A stretch of DNA of 64,000 nucleotides from Pelagomonas calceolata (taxonomy: Eukaryota; Sar; Pelagophyceae; Pelagomonadales; Pelagomonadaceae): the NCBI GenBank assembly GCA_918797485.1, contig CAKKNE010000004.1, positions 2,790,001 to 2,854,000 on the forward strand. The letters are read 5' to 3'. The translations under genes were made by a program, and so were the position numbers. Below are positions 10,884 to 20,322 of this stretch, piece after piece (the stretch's first letter is position 1; each line of letters starts with the position of its first letter). Below the pieces are notes generated by a model. The model saw nothing but the letters and a program-made list of their open reading frames with translations. It was not told the origin of the DNA and searched no databases.

Positions 10884-13800
10884 CTACGTATCGCCCTTCG
10901 CCTCGGCCGCGCCCTCCTCCGGCACCACGCGCGCCGACTGCTCGCTCAGCGAGACGACCGTTCCGCGCCGCGCGAGCGCCGCGGCCCGCCGCTCGCGCCC
11001 CTCGATCCGCGCCTTCGCCTCCTCGGCCTGGCGCTGCGCGGCGTCCTGCTGCCGCTTGATGTCCGCCCGCAGTTCGTCGAGGTCCGCCAACCTTTTATGC
11101 GCCGCCGTCTGCGCGTCGCCCTCGACCTCGACCCACTTGTCGAACTCCTCTCGCGTCACGGCGCAGCCCTCGATGTAGTTCGCCACGACGACGTAGGCCG
11201 CCGCGATGTCATCTAAGGCGTCCCGCGTCAGGTAGAGCGTGTGCGTCACCGCTGTGGTCACGACTCGTACTTTGAGCTTGAAGTCATCAACCAACAACGT
11301 GGGGAAGCCGAACTGGTCTCTCGCATTCAACGTATCCAGAATTTCGCCTCCCGCCTTTTCATCATCAGGAGCGGGCGCCGGCGCCTCGCTTACCTCGGGC
11401 ATGAACGCCGTCGATTCGTTCGCGGGCCCGACCTGCACGAGGACCTCACCCTGCTGGATCATGTGGAACTCGCGACACCTTTTCCGGGGCGAGTTGACCT
11501 CCTGGTTCGCCGCGAAGCCCGCTGCGGACAGTTTGCCGACCACGACCGACAGGGCCCCGCGGATCTCGTGCTCGCAGTATAAGAGAGTGGGCGTCTTGCC
11601 CAGCGTCTCCTTGTGGGCGAACGCATAACATAAGTTGCGCATATGTGGTGTTAAAACGCCAAGTAACATAGGTTCATCAAACACCCCGGAAAACAGCTGG
11701 TTCCAGTGGTGGTTGTGGATGATCGCGTCGGCTAAAGGTTTCGGGAGTTGCCGCTCTTTAATAAAGCCTCTTACTATATCCTTTTCCGCCTGTTGCTGCG
11801 CGCCGATGGGATCCAGGTTCATGATGATGTCCACCACCACGCCGATCACGTACGCGAAGAGCATCGTCCCGAGAACTTGCGCGATGATGCAATAGACCAT
11901 GCCGGCCATGTGTTCTGACGAGGGATACACGTCGCCATAGCCGACCGTCGTCATCGTCGTAAAGGCCCAGTAGATCGACGTGATGTATTGGGTGGTTCGT
12001 CGCGCTTGCCGCACGCTCTTCGCCGGGGCGCAGCCATTACATACGAATTCTGAAGGGTCATTTGAGGATAAGGTAGGCGCGATCGTAGCCGTGGTGGGCG
12101 CCGGCGTCGTATCGTCGGGCCAGCACATGTTCCCGACATCTTCGGGCTTCGGCGTGACCCAGCAGTTGTCCTCGCGCTGCTTCTTGGGCTTGTCGCATCC
12201 ATAGACGGAACACTGCCAGGGGTGCTCCTTCGACCACTTCCGCCTTCCGTAAATTTTGTCGCAATCATCAGGCTTGGCGAACATTTTTTGGTTGCTACAG
12301 TAGTCCTTGTAGACGCACGTCGTGTCGAGCCAGCTCCCGGCCCGTTCCTCGGGCTTCAGGGGGAAGGTGGCCCAGTCCCTACTTTTGCTGTAGGTGCATT
12401 TCACTCTACTGAACGTAGCTCCCGTGTAGAAGAAGCCACAGGCCAGTAAATGGGCCGAGAAGCACACCAACAGTAACGGCATGATCACCTTGAAGATGGT
12501 AGGGTTCACGCCGCAGTTGTCCTCCAAGACGTTCACCACGCCGTCCAATTTGAGTACTCTTGCAATTTTGACCAATCTTATCAATCTTAAAGCTTTGAGC
12601 ATTTTGAGAGCACCTAGACCGGGCACACCGCTCGCCAAATGCCGCAATGGTATCGTAGAAACAAAGTCGATGCCGAACCAGCCTTTAAGGTATGATTTCA
12701 CAATCATCTTTCGGTTGTGGACTATTTTCAATTGCTTGTTCTGGTAGGCCGAATTGAAGCTAAATAGCAAATCCAAGCCGAACAACGCGTCGATGACATC
12801 GTCCAGGAAGGACCACTTGCCCGCGTCGGAACACCCCTTGCCGCCGCCGTCGCAGTCGGAGTAACCCAGCGAGTTCTCGTTGCCGTTGCCCAACTCGACC
12901 TCGAAACCCAACCTATAGGTCGCTATCAATACACTGAGCACGATCAGCATCGCCACAAATAAATCCCAGGCTATTTTATAGGGCGCCTCGGGGTGGAAAA
13001 TTCTTTTGGTCTTCCACAACTCCTTCCACGTGACGTTCGCCGGGAGCAGCTTGGGCTCCTCCTTGTTCCTCCGGGAGAACATGGCGGCGATGGAGTAGGC
13101 CCTTAATGACGCCTTCGGGGATGGCGTTTTCGGCGACGGAGCGGCCTTACCAAATAAACCGCTCAGCTTCTTCATGGCCGGCGACGCCGGCGCCGCGGGC
13201 TTCGAAGCGCCCGCCGCGGCGCCGCCGAACATGCCCTTCAATTTCGACGTGGGCGTCACCGTGGCCGCCGCCGACCCCGCCGCCGCCTGCCGCGCCGACT
13301 TCGCCCGGGCGCCCATGCCCACGAGCCGCCCCGCCGCCCGGAACGCGGCCAACCTTGATTTCTTCTGGGACACGGCGACCTCGTCCTCCTCCTCCTTTTC
13401 CGGCGGCGGCGAGTCGGTCCGATCGTAGCCCTCGGGCGGTTCGAGGGACTGTTCCGAGTACATCGACGAAGAGCGTCGTAGGAACGGCGCCCGCGGCGCG
13501 TCCTTTGCGTCTTGCCCGGCGCTCGCGGCGTCGACCTCGGCCTGCTCGTGCAGGGCCTGGCGATGCAGGCGCCGGTGGATGTCGGGGAACTCGTTCAGCG
13601 CTTCGATCAACAGCTCCTTCGTGCACATGTAGAGCTCCGTGTCATGTGAAGCATACACACATGTCGTTTGGGTGGTCGTTAGTAATAACGCCGCGGGGCC
13701 GATCAAATCGCCCTCCTTGTATGTTCGTACTTCATTGATCTGCTGAGGGTCTTTATCTCCTCTTGTTTTACAGACGAGGCAGGGTGTCGCTTCGTCACCA

Positions 13801-15695
13801 TCATTCGCACCGCCAGAATAGACGCAGAATAAGTGCGTCGCGATCTCGCCCTCAAAGAACAAAAACTCCGCCTCGCTCAACCGCAAAGGCAGCATGTCCG
13901 GCACGAGCATGATCGTGAACCGACGAGTGGCGGTATTTAACCAGGGGATCTTCTTGAGGAGTTTCGCATGTCGTACTTGGATCATGTCCATCCGCGCCCC
14001 GGCAGGCATCATGTCATATAGTCTATGTTGATCAAAATTCGTGTGCTTCGAATAACACCACTTGACGTCCCTCACGATTCTTTTGGAAAGTGCCTCGGGG
14101 TACTGCCTATCATAAACATAGCCCTTGACCTGGTCGACCTTGGCTCGATACAACACGGCGCCCTCGCCATTGACACTTTCCATGAGCGAGGTGATCGTGC
14201 CCATGATATACCCAAAAAAGGCCCCCCCAATAATCATCACGACGATCGCAAAGCCTCGCTCCGCGGCACCGACCACGGGAATGTCGCCGTACCCGACCGT
14301 CGTCATCGTCGTGAAGGCCCAGTACAACGATAGGAGATACGCATGGCTTTTCCTCGCGTACTTTTCGCCGCGCGCCGCCTCCATCTTCGTGCGCCAGTTC
14401 CAGACTTGCCCTTGCGTTGAGTTGTTCAATCTAAAATTCAGGCCCGCCGGCCGCCGTTTACTGAAATGAGGACCTTCAAAGGGCGCGCCGTCGTCGCCCC
14501 CGTACCGATGGTCCCAGTCGTCGTCGATATAATAATTGAGGTGGCCATTTCCACTATCCGCGTCTGGTGACTCGTCGTCCTCCAAGCCAAGAGCACCGGC
14601 GTACGTCGGCGCCAGGGTCTGGAAATGCCTGAAACAAGCCACCCAATGAGCGACATAAAACATCTGCACTAACAGCAAAGCTATCGAGGCCTTCACGGAC
14701 GGTCCCGTGCTGTTCACGGCTGAATCGTCGTCTTTGCCCTTGCTGTTCTTCAGCTTCAGGAGCTTGGCTAATTTTGCGAGCTTGGCCAAGCGCACAATAC
14801 GTAATAGCTTGAAGATTCTAGGAGGCACTCCAATATTAACCGTATCACAGACCTGCTGGCATTTAGCGGTCAGGTTGCAGCCCCCGGACGTCACAATATC
14901 AAACGGGAACGTCGAGAAGAAGTCGATGAGGAATGCTGGTGATTTGCACATGTAGCGGTTAGCTATTTGTTTTTTGTCGTGCACGAGTCGCGTCGTGAGC
15001 GGGTCCCGGTACGCGGTAATAAAGACCATACAAACGTCGATGACGAAAGAAATGTCCACCGTGCTATCGATGAAGAACACTCCAGGGACACATCTTGTAC
15101 TATAAGCCGTCCGGAACCCGATACTGAAGGGTACGGTCAGCGTCGACCAGATAATGCACGCCGAGATCCACAAATCCCAGTAGATCTTCCAGTCCGCCGT
15201 CGGGTGGATCATCGGGAAGGGCAGCTTCGGATCTAATTCATCTTCATCCACTTCTGTGGGAGCAGAGTCGTCCTCCTTTTTGGCACGGGGTTTGCCGCGC
15301 GTGGCTTGGATTTCGGCCATCCTCTCCTCCAGTCCATCGAAGCCGAAGATCTCTCTTTGTGATTGCCTATGCCTTACGACGCATTTTATCGCTTCGTCCG
15401 GGTTGTCGTCATTCGAAGGACCGAGTTCCTTGTTGTGGATTTTGACCACGAAGGTCTTGGCGCTCTCGCGCTTGATGATGGTGCTTCGTCGGGCCGCCTC
15501 CATGGCGCGCTCGGACGCGGAGGTGCGTCTAGACGGCGACGCGGCCTCATCCTTTGATGTGGCCTCATCGCCCTCCGCGGGCAATTCGTTCAGCGGCACG
15601 ACGCGCTTCTTATCCTGGGGCGCCGCCCCCCGCGCGAACCCGCCCGCGGTGTTCTTGCCGGCCTTCATGAGGCCCTGCATCATCGCCGAGGCCAT
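10884..15695 (-). CDS. tandem two-unit voltage-gated / cNMP-binding-type K+ channel
   Basis: 1603 residues holding two complete six-transmembrane channel units. Unit 1: S1 near 172-192, S4 near 293-315 with regularly spaced Arg/Lys, pore filter TTVGYGD at 465-471, then a C-linker and cyclic-nucleotide-binding-like domain (about 600-720, with FFEGE and YKEGDLIGPAALL). A low-complexity Ser/Ala/Pro linker follows. Unit 2: S4 with repeated Arg/Lys near KALRLIRLVKIARVLKL, filter TTVGYGD at 1249-1255, a C-linker and a more degenerate binding domain, then a coiled coil rich in Glu/Arg/Ala. The architecture is EAG/CNG/HCN-like; both filters predict K+ selectivity. Two units per chain predict a dimeric pore. 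Long Cys-containing extracellular loops, especially in unit 2 before the pore, are unusual. Nucleotide binding is inferred, not shown. Confidence 0.9.
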   Translation of the reverse strand: MASAMMQGLMKAGKNTAGGFARGAAPQDKKRVVPLNELPAEGDEATSKDEAASPSRRTSASERAMEAARRSTIIKRESAKTFVVKIHNKELGPSNDDNPDEAIKCVVRHRQSQREIFGFDGLEERMAEIQATRGKPRAKKEDDSAPTEVDEDELDPKLPFPMIHPTADWKIYWDLWISACIIWSTLTVPFSIGFRTAYSTRCVPGVFFIDSTVDISFVIDVCMVFITAYRDPLTTRLVHDKKQIANRYMCKSPAFLIDFFSTFPFDIVTSGGCNLTAKCQQVCDTVNIGVPPRIFKLLRIVRLAKLAKLAKLLKLKNSKGKDDDSAVNSTGPSVKASIALLLVQMFYVAHWVACFRHFQTLAPTYAGALGLEDDESPDADSGNGHLNYYIDDDWDHRYGGDDGAPFEGPHFSKRRPAGLNFRLNNSTQGQVWNWRTKMEAARGEKYARKSHAYLLSLYWAFTTMTTVGYGDIPVVGAAERGFAIVVMIIGGAFFGYIMGTITSLMESVNGEGAVLYRAKVDQVKGYVYDRQYPEALSKRIVRDVKWCYSKHTNFDQHRLYDMMPAGARMDMIQVRHAKLLKKIPWLNTATRRFTIMLVPDMLPLRLSEAEFLFFEGEIATHLFCVYSGGANDGDEATPCLVCKTRGDKDPQQINEVRTYKEGDLIGPAALLLTTTQTTCVYASHDTELYMCTKELLIEALNEFPDIHRRLHRQALHEQAEVDAASAGQDAKDAPRAPFLRRSSSMYSEQSLEPPEGYDRTDSPPPEKEEEDEVAVSQKKSRLAAFRAAGRLVGMGARAKSARQAAAGSAAATVTPTSKLKGMFGGAAAGASKPAAPASPAMKKLSGLFGKAAPSPKTPSPKASLRAYSIAAMFSRRNKEEPKLLPANVTWKELWKTKRIFHPEAPYKIAWDLFVAMLIVLSVLIATYRLGFEVELGNGNENSLGYSDCDGGGKGCSDAGKWSFLDDVIDALFGLDLLFSFNSAYQNKQLKIVHNRKMIVKSYLKGWFGIDFVSTIPLRHLASGVPGLGALKMLKALRLIRLVKIARVLKLDGVVNVLEDNCGVNPTIFKVIMPLLLVCFSAHLLACGFFYTGATFSRVKCTYSKSRDWATFPLKPEERAGSWLDTTCVYKDYCSNQKMFAKPDDCDKIYGRRKWSKEHPWQCSVYGCDKPKKQREDNCWVTPKPEDVGNMCWPDDTTPAPTTATIAPTLSSNDPSEFVCNGCAPAKSVRQARRTTQYITSIYWAFTTMTTVGYGDVYPSSEHMAGMVYCIIAQVLGTMLFAYVIGVVVDIIMNLDPIGAQQQAEKDIVRGFIKERQLPKPLADAIIHNHHWNQLFSGVFDEPMLLGVLTPHMRNLCYAFAHKETLGKTPTLLYCEHEIRGALSVVVGKLSAAGFAANQEVNSPRKRCREFHMIQQGEVLVQVGPANESTAFMPEVSEAPAPAPDDEKAGGEILDTLNARDQFGFPTLLVDDFKLKVRVVTTAVTHTLYLTRDALDDIAAAYVVVANYIEGCAVTREEFDKWVEVEGDAQTAAHKRLADLDELRADIKRQQDAAQRQAEEAKARIEGRERRAAALARRGTVVSLSEQSARVVPEEGAAEAKGDT

Positions 15696-16247
15696 GGCTG
15701 CTCAATGCGACGCCGTCGACGCGTCGACGGCGATCAGTGCCCGCGAGAGCGACGGCGCACGCACGCGCGATGGGCTGCCCCAGCCTGCCCAGCCTCTGGC
15801 TGCCCCAAGGCCTCTCCCGCGGCGCTCCGGCAGCAACAATTTATGCGTGCCGATCCAGCGGTGCGACCGGCAGCTACCAGCGTGCTGGGCTGCCACCAGG
15901 GGGACCGGCCGCGCCCGCTTCGCAGCTCGAGCTTTTGGCCAATGTTGGCGCTGGACGCAGCCCCGCACCATTTTAAAACCCGACGAGAGCCGTCGCCGGA
16001 GCGATGCCGGCCGGCCAGGACTGGCTCGGGCCGGGCGGAGGGAGCGGTCCGTGCTCTGCTCAGCAGGGGGCAGCCTCGCAGCGCTGCCGAGATTCACCTG
16101 CTACACGCGGTTAGGCGTGCATCCGAGCTTCCTCACACAACTACTGAACGCTAACGACGAGAGCTGCTGCGAGTTTGGCCAGCGCTTTGCAAGCCTGCGC
16201 ATCAGTAGAGCCACTCCAGCTTTGTGGTCGAGCCACAGCGGTCGAAA
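15696..16247. other. divergent intergenic region, 552 bp
   Basis: Lies between the K+ channel gene (leftward) and a membrane-protein gene (rightward). No palindrome copy, RNA gene or repeat is visible. Several overlapping frames cross it but lack recognisable protein features. Confidence 0.5.
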
Positions 16248-16985
16248 ATGCGGCGCCACACGTCGTCGCCGACCGACGTGACCGCCCCGCTCCTGCAAGA
16301 CGACAAGGCGAAACCGGCAGAGAAGCCATCAAACCGCTTAGAACCAGCGCCGCCCGCCATTTGCTACCTCGTCGCGGTCGCGTACGTCTACCTCTGCGAC
16401 CAGGGCATTGAACATTGTAGACGCTTGCAGAAGACGGGGCGGACCGACGTCGGCGAGTTGATGATTGAGTGGTGTATACTGTTAGTGGTCTACTCCATTG
16501 AAACGCTACTCGCATACAATGGTATGACAACGTTATACCGATGGAATAAACAAAACTACGTCGAGCACCACCTGCCCCTCGTATTAGGCAGCGTGCTCTG
16601 GGTCCTACTGGGAGTCGATCCAGCAATCCACCGGGAGTGGGCGGCCTTGACGTTAGCGATCTCGTTCATCGAGGCGTCGGCCGCGTTGTTGGTGCACCAT
16701 CCATCAAAAAGGTGGCACGCCTTTCGATTAGGATTGAATGCAATAGTGCAGCTGGACCTGTTGTGCGCGGACCTGTGGTCCTACTGGCGGCACGTTTCTT
16801 CCGATACGTGGACGTGGCCGTCGCTTCTCCTGACGCAGGGCCTCCTCGCCGCCGCGGCGACGCATATTTATTATGGGCAGGGCATCGTCCGCGCGATCTC
16901 TAGACGGGGGCGCCAGGAGCGCGAGCTCGCGGGGCTCGGGTGTCTGGTGATGCTGGGGGTCGGGCTGTGGATCTCGCCTTGGTAA
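16248..16985 (+). CDS. multipass membrane protein, TLC-domain-like
   Basis: 245 residues from the first ATG (the frame also contains an upstream GTG). After a polar, Lys/Pro-rich start come about seven hydrophobic segments (ICYLVAVAYVYLC, WCILLVVYSIETLLAY, LPLVLGSVLWVLLG, ALTLAISFIEASAALLV, IVQLDLLCADLWSYW, LLLTQGLLAAAAT, GLGCLVMLGVGLWIS). The paired His in VEHHLP between segments two and three, a second HH at the end of segment four and the overall layout resemble the TLC (TRAM-LAG1-CLN8) family, whose members handle or sense lipids in the ER. This is a fold-level guess; substrate and function are unknown. Confidence 0.55.
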   Translation: MRRHTSSPTDVTAPLLQDDKAKPAEKPSNRLEPAPPAICYLVAVAYVYLCDQGIEHCRRLQKTGRTDVGELMIEWCILLVVYSIETLLAYNGMTTLYRWNKQNYVEHHLPLVLGSVLWVLLGVDPAIHREWAALTLAISFIEASAALLVHHPSKRWHAFRLGLNAIVQLDLLCADLWSYWRHVSSDTWTWPSLLLTQGLLAAAATHIYYGQGIVRAISRRGRQERELAGLGCLVMLGVGLWISPW

Positions 16986-17401
16986 AGTTATTTTTGTTTT
17001 GCTCGTGATGTTCGTGGGCCCTGAGCGTGAAACCTTGCCCTCGCCCCCGACGGCGTCGAGGCGGGACGTGTTGATCCTCCTGCGGCGTGAGCGCGACTCC
17101 CGCGCCGGGCAGTGCCGAGGCGGAGGGCTGTGTGTGACCTGGTCCTGGGAGGCTGAAGCCGCCCCTCGGTGTCAGGGGCCATACCTCGGCGGAGTTTCGC
17201 TTGCCACGGCAACCAATTAGCTTTACCTGCAAGCTGAAGGAGGGGCAGAGGCCATCGCAGCGATCGAGTTTGAGAACGCAGCGCGACGCGGCCGCGCACG
17301 CATAACACAAACCAACCAACGGAAGCGACTAAGGGTCGCTCACGGATCCCGCGACTCTCGCGAAACCAGCGCCCACGAGCCCGCGCAGCACCCGAAACAC
17401 A
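16986..17401. other. intergenic region, 416 bp
   Basis: Between two rightward genes. GC-rich, with no RNA gene, repeat or palindrome copy seen. Presumably the 3' UTR of the TLC-like gene and the promoter of the PDZ gene. Confidence 0.5.
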
Positions 17402-18562
17402 ATGTCTGCAGCTGAAGGGAAACAGGAAGCTGACGCCGCCGTAGCCGCTGTCGTGGCGCCCGCGCCGGCCGCGGAGGCGCCGGCACCGGCGCCGGCGCCG
17501 GACGCCGCGCCCGCTGTCGAAGCGCAGCCCAAAGAAGAAGAGCTCACCGAGAAGGACCTCCTCGGCAGCGCGACGCTCGTGACCTTCCCGGACCGCGCGC
17601 TCGGCGTCAGCATCGAGGCCGACGAGGAAGGGCCGGTGTACGTGGCGTCGGTCAAGACCTTCTCGGCAGCGAGAGGTCGAGTCCGCGCCGGCGACGTCGT
17701 CGCGCTGGTCGACGGCGTCGCCGTGCCGCAAGCGAGAGACGCGGCGGGCTGGGCGGCCTTCGTCCAGGGCCTCAAGGAGGGCCCGCGGCCCCTGTCGGTG
17801 GCGTTTGGGCGGCCGCCCAAAGAACCCGCGGCGACGGCGACGGCCGCGCGCAAGACGCGGCCCCGCGCGAAACGCGCGAGAGATGATGAGTACGACGACA
17901 ACGAGTCCGACGAGGAGCTCCAGGCCGCGTTACAGGCTTCGAGACGCGACACGGGCCCCGCGCCCGTCGGAAGACTCGCAGCGCCCGTCAAGGCCCAGTC
18001 GACGCGCAAGAAGTACTGGCGCAAGCTCGTGTCTGATGATTTAGCACCGAGAGATGCCCCTCTGAAGTTTGTGTGGCCGAACCCGAAGGCGCACTTAACC
18101 AGCAAGTCGGGAAGAAAGACGGCTATTGCGTATGAGGCCTACTCGCCGGCGACCTCCGTCTCGGAGTTCTTCGCGCTCGGCGGCAGACCTGATGATTTGG
18201 CGTACGATCTCGCGAGGGGCTTCGTGGTCGTGACCGACATGGTCGACGGGCCGCCGCCGCCGAAGAAGGCGCGCGGCGCCGCGGCGCGCGCCGCTGCCGC
18301 TGCTGCGGTGGCGCCGCCGCCGCCGCCAGTGGTCAAGGAGGAGGTCGCGGCCGTCGTCACGGCGACCGAGGACGACAAGGGCCCTACTGTTGCTGATCTC
18401 GCCGCTTATCTGGTGTCTAGAGGAGGCACTGCGACTCAAGTCGACGGCTGGAGCGTGGGCAAGAACCCTCGCGGTGATACCATCTTCACCGATCCTTCTT
18501 CTGGTCGGGTCTTCCGGTCGAAGCCCGAGGTGGCTCGCTTCCTGAACGTGGGCCAGGCCTAG
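17402..18562 (+). CDS. PDZ-UIM-MBD-like protein
   Basis: 386 residues. An Ala/Pro-rich start is followed by a PDZ-like domain (about 55-135: ALGVSIEADEEGPVYVASV, then GRVRAGDVVALVDG). An acidic helix at about 165-180 (SDEELQAALQASRRD) fits the ubiquitin-interacting motif, with the conserved Ala and Ser. A middle region (KKYWRKLVSDDLAPRDAPLKFVWP) is unassigned. The last 45 residues (DGWSVGKNPRGDTIFTDP, then RVFRSKPEVARFL) follow the methyl-CpG-binding domain pattern, including the FRSKxEV helix. The combination suggests a chromatin adaptor that reads ubiquitin, but each domain is called from motifs only and DNA binding is inferred. Repetitive low-complexity segments separate the domains. Confidence 0.65.
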   Translation: MSAAEGKQEADAAVAAVVAPAPAAEAPAPAPAPDAAPAVEAQPKEEELTEKDLLGSATLVTFPDRALGVSIEADEEGPVYVASVKTFSAARGRVRAGDVVALVDGVAVPQARDAAGWAAFVQGLKEGPRPLSVAFGRPPKEPAATATAARKTRPRAKRARDDEYDDNESDEELQAALQASRRDTGPAPVGRLAAPVKAQSTRKKYWRKLVSDDLAPRDAPLKFVWPNPKAHLTSKSGRKTAIAYEAYSPATSVSEFFALGGRPDDLAYDLARGFVVVTDMVDGPPPPKKARGAAARAAAAAAVAPPPPPVVKEEVAAVVTATEDDKGPTVADLAAYLVSRGGTATQVDGWSVGKNPRGDTIFTDPSSGRVFRSKPEVARFLNVGQA

Positions 18563-18812
18563 TTTGGAGAGGGGCTAAGAATTCACCTTTCAGTGCACAC
18601 TTCGTTAATTAGTCGTCTAGGCGCGGCGGTCGGCGCGTCGCCCTCCAGCCGCGGGGCCGTCCCGCGTCGGCCCGCGTACGTACGCCGCCGTCGACGCGGT
18701 ATCGCACGCGTCGGTGGCGTAGGGGGGCGCAAGCACCCTGTCGGCGCGACGCTCGAAAGCAACGTCGCCCGCAACTCGTCGCCCGCGCCAAGACGCCATC
18801 GGCGCGACGCGC

Positions 18813-19460
18813 TCACGCGGCGGCGGGCGGCCGGATCACGGGCCGCTCCTTCTTTTTCCGAGGCCATTCCCGCTTCTTCTTCGGCTTCTTCTTCGCGCCA
18901 TCCTCCGCAACCTTCTTTTTCTTTTTTTTCTTCGGCTTCTTAGCGGTTATACCAGCCTTGCGAAACACGGAGCCGTGCGCGTTCAGGTAGTCGAGGAGCG
19001 CGACGGGCGTGTCGCGCTTCGTCTTCGGGCGAGCTTGGCGCGGGTCATAAGCTTTAAATGCGGCGTATTCCGGCGACTCGAGCCACGTGCCCGCGCGGCG
19101 GTCCGGGCGCGTCGGCGCCCGAAACACGCGGTCGAAGGCCGCGCGTTCGACGACGAGCGGCACGGGCGGCCGTTTTGATGGTGGAGGCGGCGGCTGCGTG
19201 TCGTCTGAAGGTGGCGGCGGCGGCGGCGGCGGCGGCGGCCCCGCCCGGGCGAGTTGCTCGGCGAGCGCCTCATCATTATCGCCCTCCACATACAACGAGC
19301 CGAGGCGGACGCCGCGCTTCGTCTTTGGCTTGCCTCGGCGGTAGTACAGGGTCTCGCAGCGGACCGGCGCGCCGCGCGCTGCGGCTTGAGCTACAAAGGC
19401 CGACGCGTTTTCAGCATCGACGTGTGGCGGGAAGTTACGTATCACGAGGCGGACTGGCAT
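18813..19460 (-). CDS. Upf3 (Smg4)-like nonsense-mediated decay protein
   Basis: 215 residues from ATG 19460; an upstream GTG at 19523 opens the same frame but the RNP-type start MPVRLVIRNFPPHV fits the domain edge. The N-terminal half has the Smg4/Upf3 RRM-like fold pattern, with the diagnostic downstream block VVERAAFDRVFR, then DRRAGTWLESPEYAAF, close to the family consensus in which a DP-E-Y-x-x-F stretch follows R-x-G-T. A poly-Pro insertion interrupts the domain. The C-terminus is a Lys-rich tail, as in Upf3 proteins. The protein is short (human UPF3B is roughly twice as long) and no clear exon-junction-binding motif is visible. Role in mRNA surveillance is inferred from family. Confidence 0.7.
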   Translation of the reverse strand: MPVRLVIRNFPPHVDAENASAFVAQAAARGAPVRCETLYYRRGKPKTKRGVRLGSLYVEGDNDEALAEQLARAGPPPPPPPPPPSDDTQPPPPPSKRPPVPLVVERAAFDRVFRAPTRPDRRAGTWLESPEYAAFKAYDPRQARPKTKRDTPVALLDYLNAHGSVFRKAGITAKKPKKKKKKKVAEDGAKKKPKKKREWPRKKKERPVIRPPAAA

Positions 19461-19904
19461 CGCTGCGGTGCGTCTCGAGAGAGGGCTGTCGCGGCGACGT
19501 CGTGAGAGGTGCTTGAATTCCACGCCTCTGCCCGAACCGCTGGTGCGGCCCCTCCGTGGGCACGAATGGGGCCACTGACGGTCCTCGCGTGCGGCACACT
19601 ACCGTACAAAGCTCGTACGGCCGGGCCGCCTAGCTTGCGCAGCTAGCGTGTGGTAACACACTAGCAAGCAAACTCCCGGCAGTCAATCCTAGTTTTGGGG
19701 CCAATACTCGGCGGCTTTGACCAACTGGGACGTCTCGAGGTCTCCTCAGCTCCTGCCCGACGCACGCTGCCAGTCGTTGGCCTTCGACGCGCGCCCGCGC
19801 CGGCCCAGTCAAGTTCTCATCCAAAGGACCTGCGCACCTTCTTCCGCGCCCGCGGCCCCGATTTTGAAATCCGAGGACACCAGCGGCACGCGCCACCGCC
19901 GACG
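19461..19904. other. divergent promoter region, 444 bp
   Basis: Between the Upf3-like gene (leftward) and the SNARE gene (rightward), with a palindrome copy at 19642-19665. Nothing else recognisable. Confidence 0.5.
19642..19665 (+). promoter_or_regulatory. promoter palindrome, copy 2
   Basis: GCTAGCG, spacer TGTGGTAACA, CACTAGC. It lies 181 bp from the Upf3-like ATG and 239 bp from the SNARE ATG. The spacer has GTAAC rather than GTAAG. Confidence 0.55.
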
Positions 19905-20234
19905 ATGGCGGACGACGACGCCTTCGCCCCGTCCTGGGAGAAGGACGACAAGACGACGTCGCTCCTCGGCGACTCCATCCAAACAAACGACGAGACCGAG
20001 GAGATCGGCAACCTGACGCTCGGCCAGCTGCGGCGCCAGCGCGAGCAGCTCGAGCAGTCCGCCGATTTAGCGGGCGACACGCGCCGCGTGACGCGCGACG
20101 CGCGGCGGACGCTCAAAGCGATCGCCTGGAAGGTGTTTCGTGAGAAATTGACACTGATCGGGACGATCGCGTGTTTGCTGGCGATCGACTTCGCGCTGGC
20201 CTACCGGCTCGTGTCGAACCACGGCCGGCTCTGA
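19905..20234 (+). CDS. short Vti1-like Qb-SNARE
   Basis: 109 residues. A SNARE motif occupies about 25-85 (heptad pattern through SIQTNDETEEIG and TLGQLRRQREQLEQS), with the central Gln in the QRE context typical of Vti1 proteins, and a C-terminal anchor (LTLIGTIACLLAIDFALAY) with only a few residues beyond it. Vti1 proteins act in Golgi, endosome and vacuole fusion. The Habc domain usual in Vti1 (about 100 residues) is absent. An open frame continues upstream of the ATG without a start or recognisable sequence, so a missed upstream exon is possible. Confidence 0.72.
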   Translation: MADDDAFAPSWEKDDKTTSLLGDSIQTNDETEEIGNLTLGQLRRQREQLEQSADLAGDTRRVTRDARRTLKAIAWKVFREKLTLIGTIACLLAIDFALAYRLVSNHGRL

Positions 20235-20322
20235 CGGCCGCGCACTGTACCTTGTAACAATTTAATCTTCTACGCCACCCCCACGCCGTCGATGCGAGCC
20301 CATAGCAACTTGCACTTGAATC

